A stretch of 64,000 nucleotides of DNA from Triangularia verruculosa (Eukaryota; Ascomycota; Sordariomycetes; Sordariales; Podosporaceae): positions 165,413 to 229,412 of the forward strand of contig MU863932.1 of the NCBI GenBank assembly GCA_033296885.1, read 5' to 3'. This document shows, piece after piece, positions 52,420 through 64,000 of the stretch (position 1 is the first letter of the stretch; every line of letters starts with the position of its first letter). The notes beneath the pieces were generated by a model. It saw only the letters and a program-made list of their open reading frames with translations. It did no database searches and was not told where the DNA came from. The position numbers were made by a program, and so were the translations under genes.

Positions 52420-55400
52420 CAACACAGGCATGGTCAAGGTCCGAACGACAGGAGGATTCAATGAGGTGACAGGGAGGATATGAGGGCCTTTATTATGGAG
52501 AAAGTTGTTGAGGAAGAGAGATATCAAGGCAAAAAGAAGGAGGATCTGTTGCCATACATTGTTGGGTGGGGTCACATCGGAGGGCGATCATCAAACCATC
52601 ATATCATATTATCCATCTGTCGGTTCGACGTCTACTCCATTACACTTGTGATTAGAACATGGAGGTTATTTTTCTTTCTTTTAACACCGGACGCACGGAC
52701 TCGACTATCGACAGCGAATTGTTTCATTGAATGTTTTATTACCTTACATTACCTACCTTTCGACGAAAGGAAGTCAGTCAGACGAGAATGAGAAGGGGGG
52801 AGGAAATAATAATTGTACCAACATCAAAACCCAAAAAAACCATGTGCCAAAACCCCAGAACATACTCGGCGAAAAAAGAAGCCTCTTTGCTATGCGATAC
52901 AAAAAACACGGATACGTCTTTTCTACCTTTTCTTTTTATATTTTTTGTTTTTTTTTTCGATTTTGAGATACCCGGTGCTATTGTTATATTATGATTACCG
53001 TTCCTGTATTTTTCGTATCAGTCTTATCAGTCTTCATAAAAGAGATGCCTCCAGAGGTACTGGTTTTGAACGGACGAAAAGTTTATATGTGTTTGGCATT
53101 ATAGACAGGTTTCTAATAGATCAATAAGTGGGAGGATTGAGCAAGTGGGAAAAGATGGATATGGGCGTTGGACACATAAGTCATTAGAAGTGTATTACTT
53201 GCTGCCTGGCTTCATGAGTGATGGGATGTGTATGTATTTCTGGAATGAAAGGATAAGTACAAGATGGGAAGGGGGCAAGTGTCTACAAATCTACAAGCTT
53301 GTAACTTTTGCATCACAGTGGGTTCCCGGTTTGGAGTGGTGGTCCTGTCCCGCAGTAACTTTCCTCATAGCATCACCCCAGCCCACCACTTCCTTATCCA
53401 GCACTCCTCAGTTTTCACTGTTTCAAGCTGTTACTTTCCCTCATCCACCAGGTATCTCTCCTTCTCTAGAGCGCCTATTTCAGGTGCCCATCTCTGCGTT
53501 GCTTTTCACGCCGTCAAAATTCCGGTACGCTTGGTATCATGGGAAATGTGACCGCTGGTCAGAGCTACCAGTATTGTAAGAGACTCTTATATCAACCAGA
53601 AGACCGCCTTCTGATGTTTTTTACCCGCCCTGCTCTTGAGGACTGCGGCTCTGCTTTGACCCCTGCCTCCTGGCCACAGCCATCACCCGCCGCCGCGACC
53701 TTCAGCCTCGAGTTCAACATTCGTTTTCTCCTTCAGAGCATCGGCCGCACCTTTTTTCCTCCCCACGTTTTGCCCTTTTTCCGCAGGCAACATCAACTAG
53801 CGTTGTGGTTTCTTGGGTCGCCCGGTGTGGCATGGCATTGGAGAGTCGGTGTATGCCCAGTTACATATGGCTGTATGCGCCAATGCTGCCTGCGTTAATG
53901 CCTTACCTTACTTATATACACTGCAGCTAGCAAATTAACACCGCCAACAGCTCAATACATGCAGCCCCCCTTGCCTTCCCCGACGGTCCGCGCCCGCATA
54001 TCCTTCCTCCCTTGCTGGGGTTGACGTCTCTGGCTGAGCAATTGCCCAGCGACCGTGACGCATCTTGTCCTATGATCGTGAGGTTTTTGACATCGGGAGT
54101 ATAGTCATCGATCCTGGACGTCACGGAGCCGCCACGGTTGTCAAGTGATTGACAGTAAAACAAGCCTCATGAGGGGGTGGGTAGGTTTCTGACTCAGCGA
54201 TCCCAACGTTCAAGAGGGGGAGAGACCGTTGATGGTTTTGAAGTAAAAGTTTAGTGTTTGAGATGCAGTCAGGCGGCACAAGCCCCCATATGGCTACTCG
54301 GATCACTTCCCGCAGAAAACGGGCTCAGCCGCTGGAACACTGAGTAGAGTGGTCGAGAGGCTATGGGCCTTTCGCACTCGTGGGCAGCCCTTGACTGTCT
54401 AACATACTCGGCGTTTCTCGAATGAAGGAGTGACAGAACAGCATTGACTCTTCACCTCCAAGAACATGTGCAGTTCTCAGTCGTAATTCCATCCATGTCT
54501 ATTGGAGAAAAGTAACATCCAATCCAACACCTCAATTCCTCCCCCCCCCGAAAAAGAGAACGTCATGTGCTCTTCCCTCCACATCGACAGCAATTCTTGA
54601 ACACGTCACGACGCACGCACGCACGCAGACGTGGGTGTAAAAGTACGGGTAGACTCCCCGGCATTTAGAAATAGGGAGAGCTTCGAAACTCAAAACTGCA
54701 TTTTCCATTGCCTCCCCCACACACTTGCAGGCTGAAAAGCCCATCGGTTTGACAACAACCCATTGCGCGTGGCCGATCACTGTTCGTTGAAGGGGATTGA
54801 ATCATAGTAGCGTGCCGTGCTTCTGGTCGACCATGGAGAGCAAGTAGGTAGACATTGATGACCCCGTGGTTCATGCTGCGTCACACACCAAAGCTTACCA
54901 TTCTCACACACCCTCAGTCAGTCCTCGCTGCTCGGAATGGCACTTTATATCCGTCCGGATTTCGGTGAATCGTGTGTCTGCCTAGGTTTGGTCGTGGGGG
55001 GTAAAGCAAAAACGACAACATATTTCGAAATTGGGGAAGAGGAGGCTCAGAAACGGTAAGCACATAGCCACCATACACGTTTGGGAAACCGTCAACGCTA
55101 CCTACCTATATAAATTTGGATCATTCTTCTGTAGATCACACAAAATTTGTGATTCTCAGCAAGCCTTTGTAACCTCGTGCTATGAAGAGCCAGCCAAAGG
55201 AGGTCAATCGCTCAGATTCCCATGTTTGAAGATCTCGATCAGGACAACCTTTGGTGATACCCCGAGGAACCATAACAAGTAAAAATGGTAGCACGTTGAG
55301 GCATATACACTCATCCCTCTTGTCTATCCGTACTCTGTAATGTTGATCCCTCATCCACCACAGAAACACCTCCTATCTGATCGTCCACGGGATGGGATGG

Positions 55401-58400
55401 ATTCGACCGTTCAACGACGGGAAAAAAGGTGCAAGGTTTCATCAGCCTACACTGCCCATCAGCCCAATTGGGTGTGGTGGTGTCTGTGTTCCCCCCGGCA
55501 TGAGATGTTTCTTTTCCCCCTTCCCGATATCCCACACCTAAACTTCATAGCGAATAGGCATGGCGGAAACCCCATCAACCGGCAAAATTCCCCTCCTTCT
55601 TCTCCAAAACCAACGAGATAAGTAGCGCATGCAGCCGCAACCCTCATTTGTGGTGCCTCATGGTTTGACCAAACAGTACAAGTCCCCCTCTGTTCGACTC
55701 GATCGAGTTGTGCAAGCAGCCAAAAACGAATACACACAAACGTTGGACAGTAGCACGCAAAAACCTCGAAAGGGGATGTATGTGTGTGTCATCTTCAGAG
55801 CTGGAGATCCCGAGCTTTTCCCTTGTGAGGCCCGCGAGGCAGTCCCGCAAGGTCTCTCCTCCTTACACCACTGAAGAGACGAGAATATGGGACAAGGCAG
55901 ACGAAAGAAAAGTTTGCCAGAACGAATCATGTTGTGCCAGCGACGACTTGCATTCATTGGTTGATTGGGGTCGACTAACCACTTATCGGAACCAAACCCA
56001 CACCTTCAGCATTCATCGTGAAGGGGAGAAGACGCGCTTACGCTTCGCTCACGTGGTCTTCAGGCAGTCAACTTTCACTCTACACAGTATGCGCGCAACT
56101 CGAGTGATGAATTGACGGCACCGAGATGTGGTGAGTTGTGAAAGTGAAAGGTATGCAACCTTCCTGGCAGGATCATGTGCGGGAGGACCATTGGCCAATA
56201 ACCATTGCTCAACCGCGGACGGGAAGAAAGTGGCAGAAGGTGCAGCTACTTGCAGCTTCTTGATAACGGCTCATGACACTTTGATAGAAATCAATATGTC
56301 TGTAGCCGCCGGGTGTGTTGGGCAAAGACTCAAGACCCTCCACAGCTGGAGGGTGCCATTTCTCTCTTTGTTGTCATATCTTCAACAGGAAAAGAGAGTA
56401 ACCTCGCCTGTCAAGCGACAGTAACTTCCGTGATAACCCGCTGTCAGAACGGTCCAGACTCAGATATCTAGGTGGGAATGCGAAGGGACACCTAAAGCGA
56501 TCAGCCGTGAGACCTTCCATTGGACATGGGTTCCAATTGCGCCAGTTGCGTCACAAGCAGCAACTCTTTAGAGGGCGAACACACGGCAAAGTGCGCTGCC
56601 ACCCGTGGCCGGTCTATTGCAGGTGGTAGTACACTTGTACGCATCTGACTGATGACGAAGCCATCAAGGAGGCAAAACCGCAATGCAGAATATCGTCACC
56701 TGTCAAGGCCCCGAGGCTCTTTCCAAACAGTCGGGTACGGTATTCGATGCGAGCCAGGGCAACATCCGACAATTTGGATGATCACAGACGGTGAGGGAGA
56801 GAAACCCTTCCTAGGCCTCGACAATCGGCGTCACCTGACGGACTGCGCACCGGCGTGTGTGGCAGGACTCTGGGTATGAGGTGACCACTCCATGGAAGAT
56901 CAGACGAGGCCATCCACATTCCACATAGAACAGCCGCGATTGCACGGCAGATCAGCAGAGACTGGGCTTGATACGCTTGATCGCCAGGAGGACCACCTTC
57001 CCAACAACTCTCCAGAAGCCGAATCACGGCGACACCAGGCCAACTCGGGTATGAGTGGGAAATCTCTTCACCACGCACCCCACGAGATGGCACCGGCAGG
57101 AGCCGCCATGGGAGGGCATCTGAGGCATAGTAAAAGATCCCCGGACAGGTTCGTTCTGATTGCCTTCTTTCACCCCAGATTCAAGCGTCAAAAGCGATCC
57201 CTGGGATTCATCAGTCAGCCAGCAGCCTGCACTATAATGATACGGGTTTCTTCGGGCAGCAGGGACGACAGAAGCGGAGCCATGTTGCAAAAGCCTCGCA
57301 AATAGAAAGGTAAACAGCCCCAGTTCGCGAATGGCATCAAGGAAGAAAGCGTTGTCGGCCACGTGCTGGCATGCTGGGGTGGGAGTTGAGGCCCGACATG
57401 GTGACGAATGAACGTTTGACACAAGTCAACAGAAGGAGCATGGCGAACGTTCAATGGTCCCATATGGGGCTGGCCTGCACAGGGGAACAGTCGCTACTCC
57501 ATATGCGGAGAATAGTCCACCGTGCCAAGCTCCAAACGGCTGCCCTTGGACTGCGGCCCTTAAGCAGATCTGGACTGGAGTTTTCGAACGATGACTTGGT
57601 CACTGCCAGCTTGCTCAACTTCGAAGAGGTTGGGCTCGGCAAACCGACCATCTCATGCCATGACATGCTGCCGAGCAAGTAGTCTTCGCCGACCGGAGAT
57701 TCCACGCTTGCAATTCCGTAATAACCATTGTCCGAGAAACACAACGCACAGCTGAGCATGACACTAGATATCTGGCGTTCTCTGTCTTGATTGAAGCTGT
57801 TTGATCTTCCAAACATTGATGGATTCAGCTGGCACAGGCCCCACGACAAAACAGTGGGTGCGAGTATCCTCAGTGGGGGACAGTGCGCCCTCATTGGCAG
57901 CAGAGAGCCATGGAGGGCTGGGTATCGTCTCCTGAGGCCCTTGGAACTCAATTGGCTGGTGTGTCCATGAGAAATCTGTAGTCGACGGTTGGGGCAGGCC
58001 TTCCCCACGATTTGGTCGCAGCCAATGGGACCCGAATGGCCTATGCAAGCCTCGATTCCCGTCCCTCGTGCGTTGCCTACCCTTTCACCACAGTTTGTGT
58101 GTTGAACTTGGGACTCGGCATGGTTGGGCATCCGCCGAAATACCGGCGTGTACGGGCGCTTCAGGCGTTCTCTCCCGCTGACACAGCTGCCACGTACAGC
58201 CTGTCAGTGAGAACTGTGGCTGGTAACGCCCTGCATTCTCTGATTCTAGGGGACGTCGCCCGTGCTGTTGTGCTCTGTTGTTCAAGGATTTCGCAAGAAC
58301 GTGGTTTCGAAAATGCCATGATAGCCGCGATATGCAATTCTGGGACCAGCCAAGCAGATATCGCTGATAACGTCAAGGAAAATAGGGGCTCTGGCCGCGG

Positions 58401-60177
58401 CCATGTCCACGGCATCGGTTGACCAGAAGAAACCGGAAGGGTCAGGAAGCCAGCCGGTTTGTCATGAACGCTTTGCTGTCAACGTCCAGGATTCGCTGCA
58501 AGAATAGAAATTCCGGGTTCGCGCGCTGATTGGAACGGACTCGGACTCGACATCATCGCTGTGTTGTTAGGAATGTGGGAACGTACTGTAAAAGAATGCA
58601 CTCGAAACGGTGTTTACCTTGTCGACATCGAGTGTAACGTCAACGCAGCGTTCCCTTGGGCGATGCTGTGGAGGCATTACGTCGATGACCCGAGATGTCT
58701 GCTGCCAACCGCAGAAGGATTGCTTCGCCCACAGTTTGACCAAGCTCCGTTTCTAGGTTGGCACGACGGGACAGTGACAAGCGGCAGCTGATGTGAAGGT
58801 TTGTCGCGTATCGTGTCTTGTGGTTGGTTGACAAGAGGTTGGAAATAATACTCCAGGTGGACGAGACACAAGGGAAGCAGAGAGAAAAAAAGGGTTGGTG
58901 CTAAGCAGCGTCATCCCACTGAAGACTGGGGGTTTTCCGTTCTGTACTTGCTAAGGGCGCTCCGAGCGTTTGGCACTGTCTCAACAGCCCACGGTAGCTG
59001 CATGAGTGGCATGTCCCTACCCCCACGTGGATCTCTCCCTGGTCTGAGGGCGTGAGCGACTTTCTCGGGCTGCGTCTACAAATTTGGCATCCATGCAAAT
59101 TGAAGTTGGATGGGAACTGTGACTGTCAACGTCCCTCTCACTCCTCCCACGCACCACCTGAGGATGGTTGGGGCTTTCTCCCAATAGCGAAGAGGTGGAC
59201 CAATCGCTTCAGAGCAATTATGGAGCCTTTTCGGCCAATGGTGACGATGCACCAATCACAGCTTACCTGCCACGTCCTGCACCGCTGCAAGTGGCTGGTG
59301 GTGGTGAAAGCACAAGTGGGCGGACGAGGGCGATGGCATGTGCTGCCTCTGTGTGCATCTGCCCGTCTCCGATGACCGCACCATCAATCCATCCATCCAG
59401 CCCGGCTGGGCTGGGGGACAAAAGTCTGTAGACGGAGAGACTGCATGCAGCCTGGGGTTGTACAATAGGACGCATCTTTTAAAAACCACAAGCCTCCCGT
59501 CCATCGACCTGAACCATAAGGTATGATCTGTCAACCGCTAGTGAAGCATCCACATCAACGTATCAACGCATCAACGCATCAACGCATCAAGGCATCTCTG
59601 CTTCTGCGTCTTGCTTGTGCGTCTACATCTGCATATTCCACCTGTTCACAACCCTGCCGCCCCGAATATATCTGGTCGTTCGACCAGTCCGAGACCCAAA
59701 GCAACCACGGCACCTCAGCGAAACGCAGAACGCCAGCTCCCCGCGTTTAATGCCCGACCTAACCTAAGAAGTTAACCTGACACCTGCAGACCCCGACAAC
59801 GCAGCCGCGCCTGCAACCTTGCCTCTGCAGTTGTTGCGGTCCCCGGCTCGACTCCGGCATACTATTCCGGACCCCTTCCAATCGCCAGGTCTTCAACGGC
59901 GCCGAGCTCACTGCCGCCCAATCCGCCATCTCCAACATTTCGGCTCACTTTCTATAAGACCATCTTGGGCCCCCACCGTCCCTCCAAGTTTCGAACCCCC
60001 CTTTTTCTTCCCCACTTCACAACCAAGAACATCAACAGCAACCGTAAACTCGGGCACTTCGTCTGAAGCAAACCACCCCTCACCTCCTTTCCCTCTCACG
60101 CTCTCACCACCCTCCTTCCCTCCCTCCCCTCACAACACTCTCACCACCCTCTCACACACACCTCACAATTATCCAAC
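52420..60177. other. 7.8 kb gene desert
   Basis: No gene supported over 7.8 kb. Open frames are short and lack family motifs. The longest, 57451-58131 on the minus strand (226 codons, ATG start), is Cys/Ser/Trp-rich with no conserved pattern and is within chance. Sequence composition looks ordinary, not AT-rich as expected for RIP-mutated transposons. The region includes AT-rich tracts near 52800-53000, a short GCAC repeat near 54610, a TACCTACCTA copy (55099-55108) next to a TATATAAAT, and 8-bp repeats at about 59559-59592. The last 425 bp (59753-60177) are ATG-free and pyrimidine-rich, probably the leader of the next gene. Confidence 0.5.
59559..59592. repeat. Short tandem repeat, unit ATCAACGC
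   Basis: Four imperfect head-to-tail copies of the 8-mer ATCAACGC/T. They lie about 590 bp before the ATG of the downstream gene. No function can be given. Confidence 0.55.
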
Positions 60178-61685
60178 ATGCCTCCTCCTACCACCCCCAG
60201 AAGACAAACAAGCTCAAGTCACTCCTCCTCCAGTCAAGGATCTCGAAACAGGAGGAGTAACGACTCATATGGCTCCAACTCGACCGCTCCCACTTCCATC
60301 TACACCTCACCCGGCCCCTCTGGACTGAAGCGCTCTCCCGCGTCAACAGGAAGCAGTGGCACGTCCAGGAGTTATGACTACCGGAACGATGTCAGCCCCA
60401 CCACTTCCCTCGATTCGCGCTCCTCGGTCGAAACATATGCCTCAACAACAGCCTCGTCTGAAGATGTCGCGACCCTGGACGACAAGTCGCTGGACTACGA
60501 GTATAACAGCATCCCGCCTCTTCCCGTATACCGCCGCGAGCTCGTCGAGCCCAATGTCCGCCCTTCCACGCCCCAAGATTTCGCCAAACTGTTCCCCTCG
60601 CTCAACCGCCTGACCATTCGCCATGACGAGTTCACTTCAGACGGAAACATGAACCTGCGGATTGACACAGTGGTGACGGGACGGAGGAGAACGGCCATCC
60701 AGCTCTTCCACCTTCGCATGTACGACCTTGCCAAGCGGGAGTTCTCACTGCGTCGGTATTCTCGGGACTCTGGCCGTGAGGTGTGCAACTCGAAGCGCAA
60801 GTACATTGAGCCGAGTGCTCCTTCCAGGCCCCAGTCTCGGGACCGCGATGAGAGGCCAACACTGAAGCGCTCCATGTCGACTGCTATCAAGAGCTTGGGT
60901 GGTGGGAAACCGGCCCTCCGCCGCGCGAAATCGGGGATGACGAGCATTGGCCGTCCTAGCACGGGCTACTCTATGTCTGACGCCGATGACGAGATTTTCA
61001 ACGACCGGAGCAATCTGTCCCGCCTGTCACTGGACCACCACAAGGCCCAGAGGCCACAGCCTACCAATACCATCAAGCTCGAGTTCAGCAACTACGCCCG
61101 CGTGGATGTGCATCGTCGGGGCAGCAAGAGCAACAAGCGCTACGAGTTTGAGTGGTGGGGACACAAGTACAGCTGGAAGCGTCATTTTGACAAGCAGCTG
61201 AACTCTGTATCCTTCCACTTGATACGAGACGGGAACGCCAGCGCGCCGGTCGCGCACATCGTTCCTGAGACGAGGTCCCCCAGCCAGGTCTTCGCCGACG
61301 AGAACGCTGGTGGATGGGTCCCTCCTTGCTTCATGTGGATCGCCGACGAGACCATCGTGGATGCTATTACCGATGTTGCCGAGTAAGTTATTGTCAACCC
61401 ATCATGTCAGCGTTTGAAGCAGCTTGCTAACTATTATTCTTCAGTGTCATTATGTCCACCGGGCTCATGGCTCTCGTGGATGACTGCATCAAGGAGAGAT
61501 GGCAAACAAAGAAGGTCCATCATATCCCCGTTCCCTTGATCCACAAGACAGTCAGCTTCGAGAACATCAACCCCAGAGCCATCATGCAGAGCATTTTTGG
61601 TCGGCGGCACTCCCACTCGAATGACCGCCCCCCCTCGGCACCATCCAGCCCTCTGCGATTCGCGAATCCCATACCGACCTACTAG
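60178..61685 (+). CDS. Conserved-looking fungal protein of unknown function
   Basis: Two exons, 60178-61382 and 61445-61685, give 481 residues. The 62 bp intron (GTAAGT...CTTCAG, CTAAC branch) splits Asp 402 between GA and T. The N-terminus (1-100) is Ser/Thr-rich and disordered, and a second linker (about 205-285) is basic and Ser-rich with RS and SP sites. Two folded parts remain. The first runs from DFAKLFPSLNRLTIRHDEF to IQLFHLRMYDLAKREFSLRRY. The second contains IKLEFSNYARVDVHRR, YEFEWWGHKYSWKR, a FHLIRDG strand and WVPPCFMWIADETIVDAITDV. The strand-rich pattern recalls tubby-like or LURP/scramblase barrels, but this is only an impression. No signal peptide. The large upstream region suggests complex regulation. 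Confidence 0.8.
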
Positions 61686-64000
61686 GCCAGCGGCTGTGCA
61701 CCTCAAGCCGCGGTCGTTTTTTTTTTTTTTTTTTTGAACATTTTCATTTTGCCACCGGCAACGACGTCATATACTCGGGCCGAAAGGCGGTTTGAACCCG
61801 GTTGGAATACCCTACTTCCCGGCTTTCCTTCTCCCCGTCACTGGTTTTTGGAGCCCGACACACTGGGAATCAGTAAGGAGAAGATGGCGACGCCCCCTTG
61901 GCCTGAGATGGTTAAGGACGAGGGCACCGATGACGACGTCGTGCCTTGTTATTTTCCTTCGGGGTTTCCGTGTTTCTTTTCTTTCTGGTCCTATATCAGG
62001 GCATTACCATTGTTTACTTTTGTTTTCACCATCTTGTCTACTCGAAAAGCGTTCTTCACTTCTTCTTTTTGCTCACTTTGTTGCTGCTATCATCTACATA
62101 TACAAGCGATTTCTTGGTTCTTGTTTTTTTTTTGTTTTCATTTATCTTTCTTGGCAAGGGAATAATCAGGGCATCACGAAAGCTAATGGATATGGCGTTT
62201 CTTCTTGTTTCACATCATCAACAGGAGGTGGCGAAGAGGCGGACAGGCGCACTCAACACACTTCTCAGAGACACATAGGGATGGGAATGGTTGGGTATGG
62301 GATTGATTGTCGGCAGCATGGTGACAAGCGGAGTTTTTCTTTTCTTTTTTCTTTACACTTGGGTATTTCATCATGATCATGGGCATCTACGGTTGCATTC
62401 TTTGGAGCATTTCACGTTTCTTTTTCTTTTTGGAATATGGATTTGGGATAGTTATGTTGGGATGTGGATTGAAAACGACATGGAAATTGAGAAGAAGGTC
62501 GGGGGGGGGGGGGGATGAACGTACATGGCGGGATGATTGTAATTGCATATATGCATGGCTCTCTGCGGAGCTCTACACCCTTTTTCTCCAGCCCAACTAC
62601 TCTCCTCTCACGGGGATGATGGCAGGTCGGATGACAGGCGGAAACACCAACGCAATTTCCTTTGTCGATATATACAACACCTATACCTATATACAAGCAC
62701 CTTAAAACATTCATCATCATGTTTCACATTTTGTCATTTGCCAGAAGTTTGAGACGCTGTGATGTATGCATGTGTGGGGGGTGCTGTTGAAGATGGGGTA
62801 AAAGGTGGATGATAGATTGATAGACCAGATAATTGCTGCAATATAGCGAGGTGGGAAAATTACATACATTGGCACTGGCCGACTGTATTCATCTTTATTA
62901 TTACATGACAAAAGAAAAGCCTTCCAGTGCTACCGAAGTAAGTACTTGTGTGGAAGGTCAAGTGCCCCGTGCTTTCTGGCTTCCCGATTGGGAAGGCAAG
63001 AGGTGTGTAAGTGCGCAGACTCTCACCTCGAATACACCCAAGCAAAGTGGAAATGAGAGCCGCAGTAACAACCTACACCAAAAAAGCATCTGTACCGTAA
63101 GGAGAACACCGTGTCTGATATTTCTCTACTCTTTCCACATCAGAAAAGCATAGCCATAGCGTCTTAGATCTCTTCCGACCAAGTGATAAAACCTGCTCTC
63201 CTTTCAAAATAAAAAGAGAGTCTTTTTTGCACCATGCGGAGCACAAAAACCATGCCAATATCCCTAACCCTGACACTATTTTCTGCAACCCCCTAGACTC
63301 ACTCACCACTTTTAACAACTACTCAGCTATCGACACTTTGTTAAGAGAAGAAAAGGGGGCTATATTATCTATAGAGGTAATAGTTACTTTTGATCTTTGA
63401 GAAAGATTGAACAAAGGGTGACTTGTAGTATTACTGGAGCGAAGCCGTGTAGTGTGGCGAGACAGCAATCACAGAAGCTACCGACCTTTACCTTCCGGAC
63501 GTCCGAACCTTTTGAACGCGAACGAGGTTTTGATGACCATTGTTGAGAAATATGCCTTACCCCCCCCCTACATACATAGACACACCCTCTCCACCTTCCA
63601 GCCAACCAAAACTGCGTAGGGTTTCACGATTCAAGAAGACACAAAAACAAGAACCATTGTTGAGCCCTACAATCTGGGTTGAACCCCCTCCCCGCCGTTG
63701 ATAATTTCCCCATTCGTCCGGCCCCCTGACTCGTGCAAACCCAGATACTGTGTAAGTACCGGTACCTTTCTAGCGAAAGTTCCATCATACCCCAAACAAC
63801 GAAAAAAAAAAAAGTCGAAGAAGGGGTCACCCCCCTGCAACGCCACTCAAAGACAACTGTACCCCAACTTCACCTCGCCCATGGTTCAAGGGTATTCCCT
63901 AACCCCCCACGCGGTGGACAAAAAAATTGGTACTGCAAATGCCCCCCCACCACCACATCAAACACCACCCACACATCAAAACTCAACGAAATACAGCCAT
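61686..64000. other. 3' flank, non-coding to the right edge
   Basis: 2.3 kb without a supported gene. A run of 19 T (61717-61735) lies 31 bp after the stop codon, and a run of 14 G is at 62501-62514. TCCCTAACCCT at about 63261-63271 is telomere-box like but isolated, so I do not read this as a chromosome end. The last 400 bp are C/A-rich and may be the leader of a gene beyond the window. Confidence 0.45.

Noticed and set aside
57451..58131. 226-codon minus-strand ORF in the desert
   Set aside because: It starts at ATG, but the residues show no domain pattern and are rich in Cys, Ser and Trp. A frame of this length is expected by chance over 7.8 kb and six frames.
52420..60177. RIP-mutated transposon remnants
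   Set aside because: The stretch is not strongly AT-rich and no terminal repeats or transposase or reverse-transcriptase motifs were seen in the translated frames.
63261..63271. CCCTAACCCT as a sign of a chromosome end
   Set aside because: It is a single short copy with no tandem array and with ordinary intergenic sequence on both sides.

Overview
The window is nuclear DNA from a filamentous ascomycete. It is most like a sordariomycete, and probably Sordariales by the look of the proteins, although this cannot be proved without a search. The signs are short introns (54 to about 125 bp) with GTRNGT-type donors, CTRAC-type branch points and YAG acceptors, long GC-rich low-complexity exons, pyrimidine-rich leaders, and a gene set typical of moulds. 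I see no bacterial genes, rRNA, tRNA, CRISPR array or recognisable transposon.

Layout, left to right. 1-4783: two minus-strand genes, a GCP4-type gamma-tubulin complex component cut by the left edge and a spartin/senescence-domain protein. 4784-9065: a long non-coding stretch whose last 1.34 kb contains no ATG, leading into a Zn2Cys6 transcription factor (to 11582). 12890-15373: a protein I cannot assign. 15654-19187: a Hos3-type histone deacetylase (minus). 20393-21518: a Cys-rich secreted, probably GPI-anchored protein built from two copies of one exon-bounded module. 21787-22542: a 2EXR-like protein (minus). 24327-28376: three plus-strand translation genes, namely queuine tRNA-ribosyltransferase, mitoribosomal Mrp51 and cytosolic RPS17. 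28945-29865: Rtr1/RPAP2 CTD phosphatase (minus). 30769-34484: Bbc1-like SH3 protein. 35470-37225: alpha/beta hydrolase of the ABHD4/5-Cld1 group (minus). 38049-39350: Spo7. 40149-41159: an atypical dual-specificity phosphatase. 41999-43602: homoserine O-acetyltransferase (minus). 44827-52419: THO complex subunit Tho2. 52420-60177: a 7.8 kb gene desert. 60178-61685: a fungal protein of unknown function. 61686-64000: non-coding.

There is no secondary-metabolite cluster or operon. Most genes are unrelated housekeeping functions: microtubule nucleation, lipid and membrane control (Spo7, the hydrolase, spartin), mRNA biogenesis (Tho2, Rtr1), chromatin, translation, methionine synthesis and endocytic actin (Bbc1). 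The less ordinary parts are the exon-duplicated surface protein, the AUG-depleted leader of the transcription factor, two upstream ORFs whose stop codon overlaps the main start by one base (the transcription factor and Tho2), the unassigned Trp-rich protein at 12890, the phosphatase with an altered active-site motif, and the large desert before the last gene.

Exon borders were placed by eye from splice consensus, reading frame and family knowledge. Several open frames in the window begin at TTG or GTG, so I moved starts to an ATG wherever one was available.
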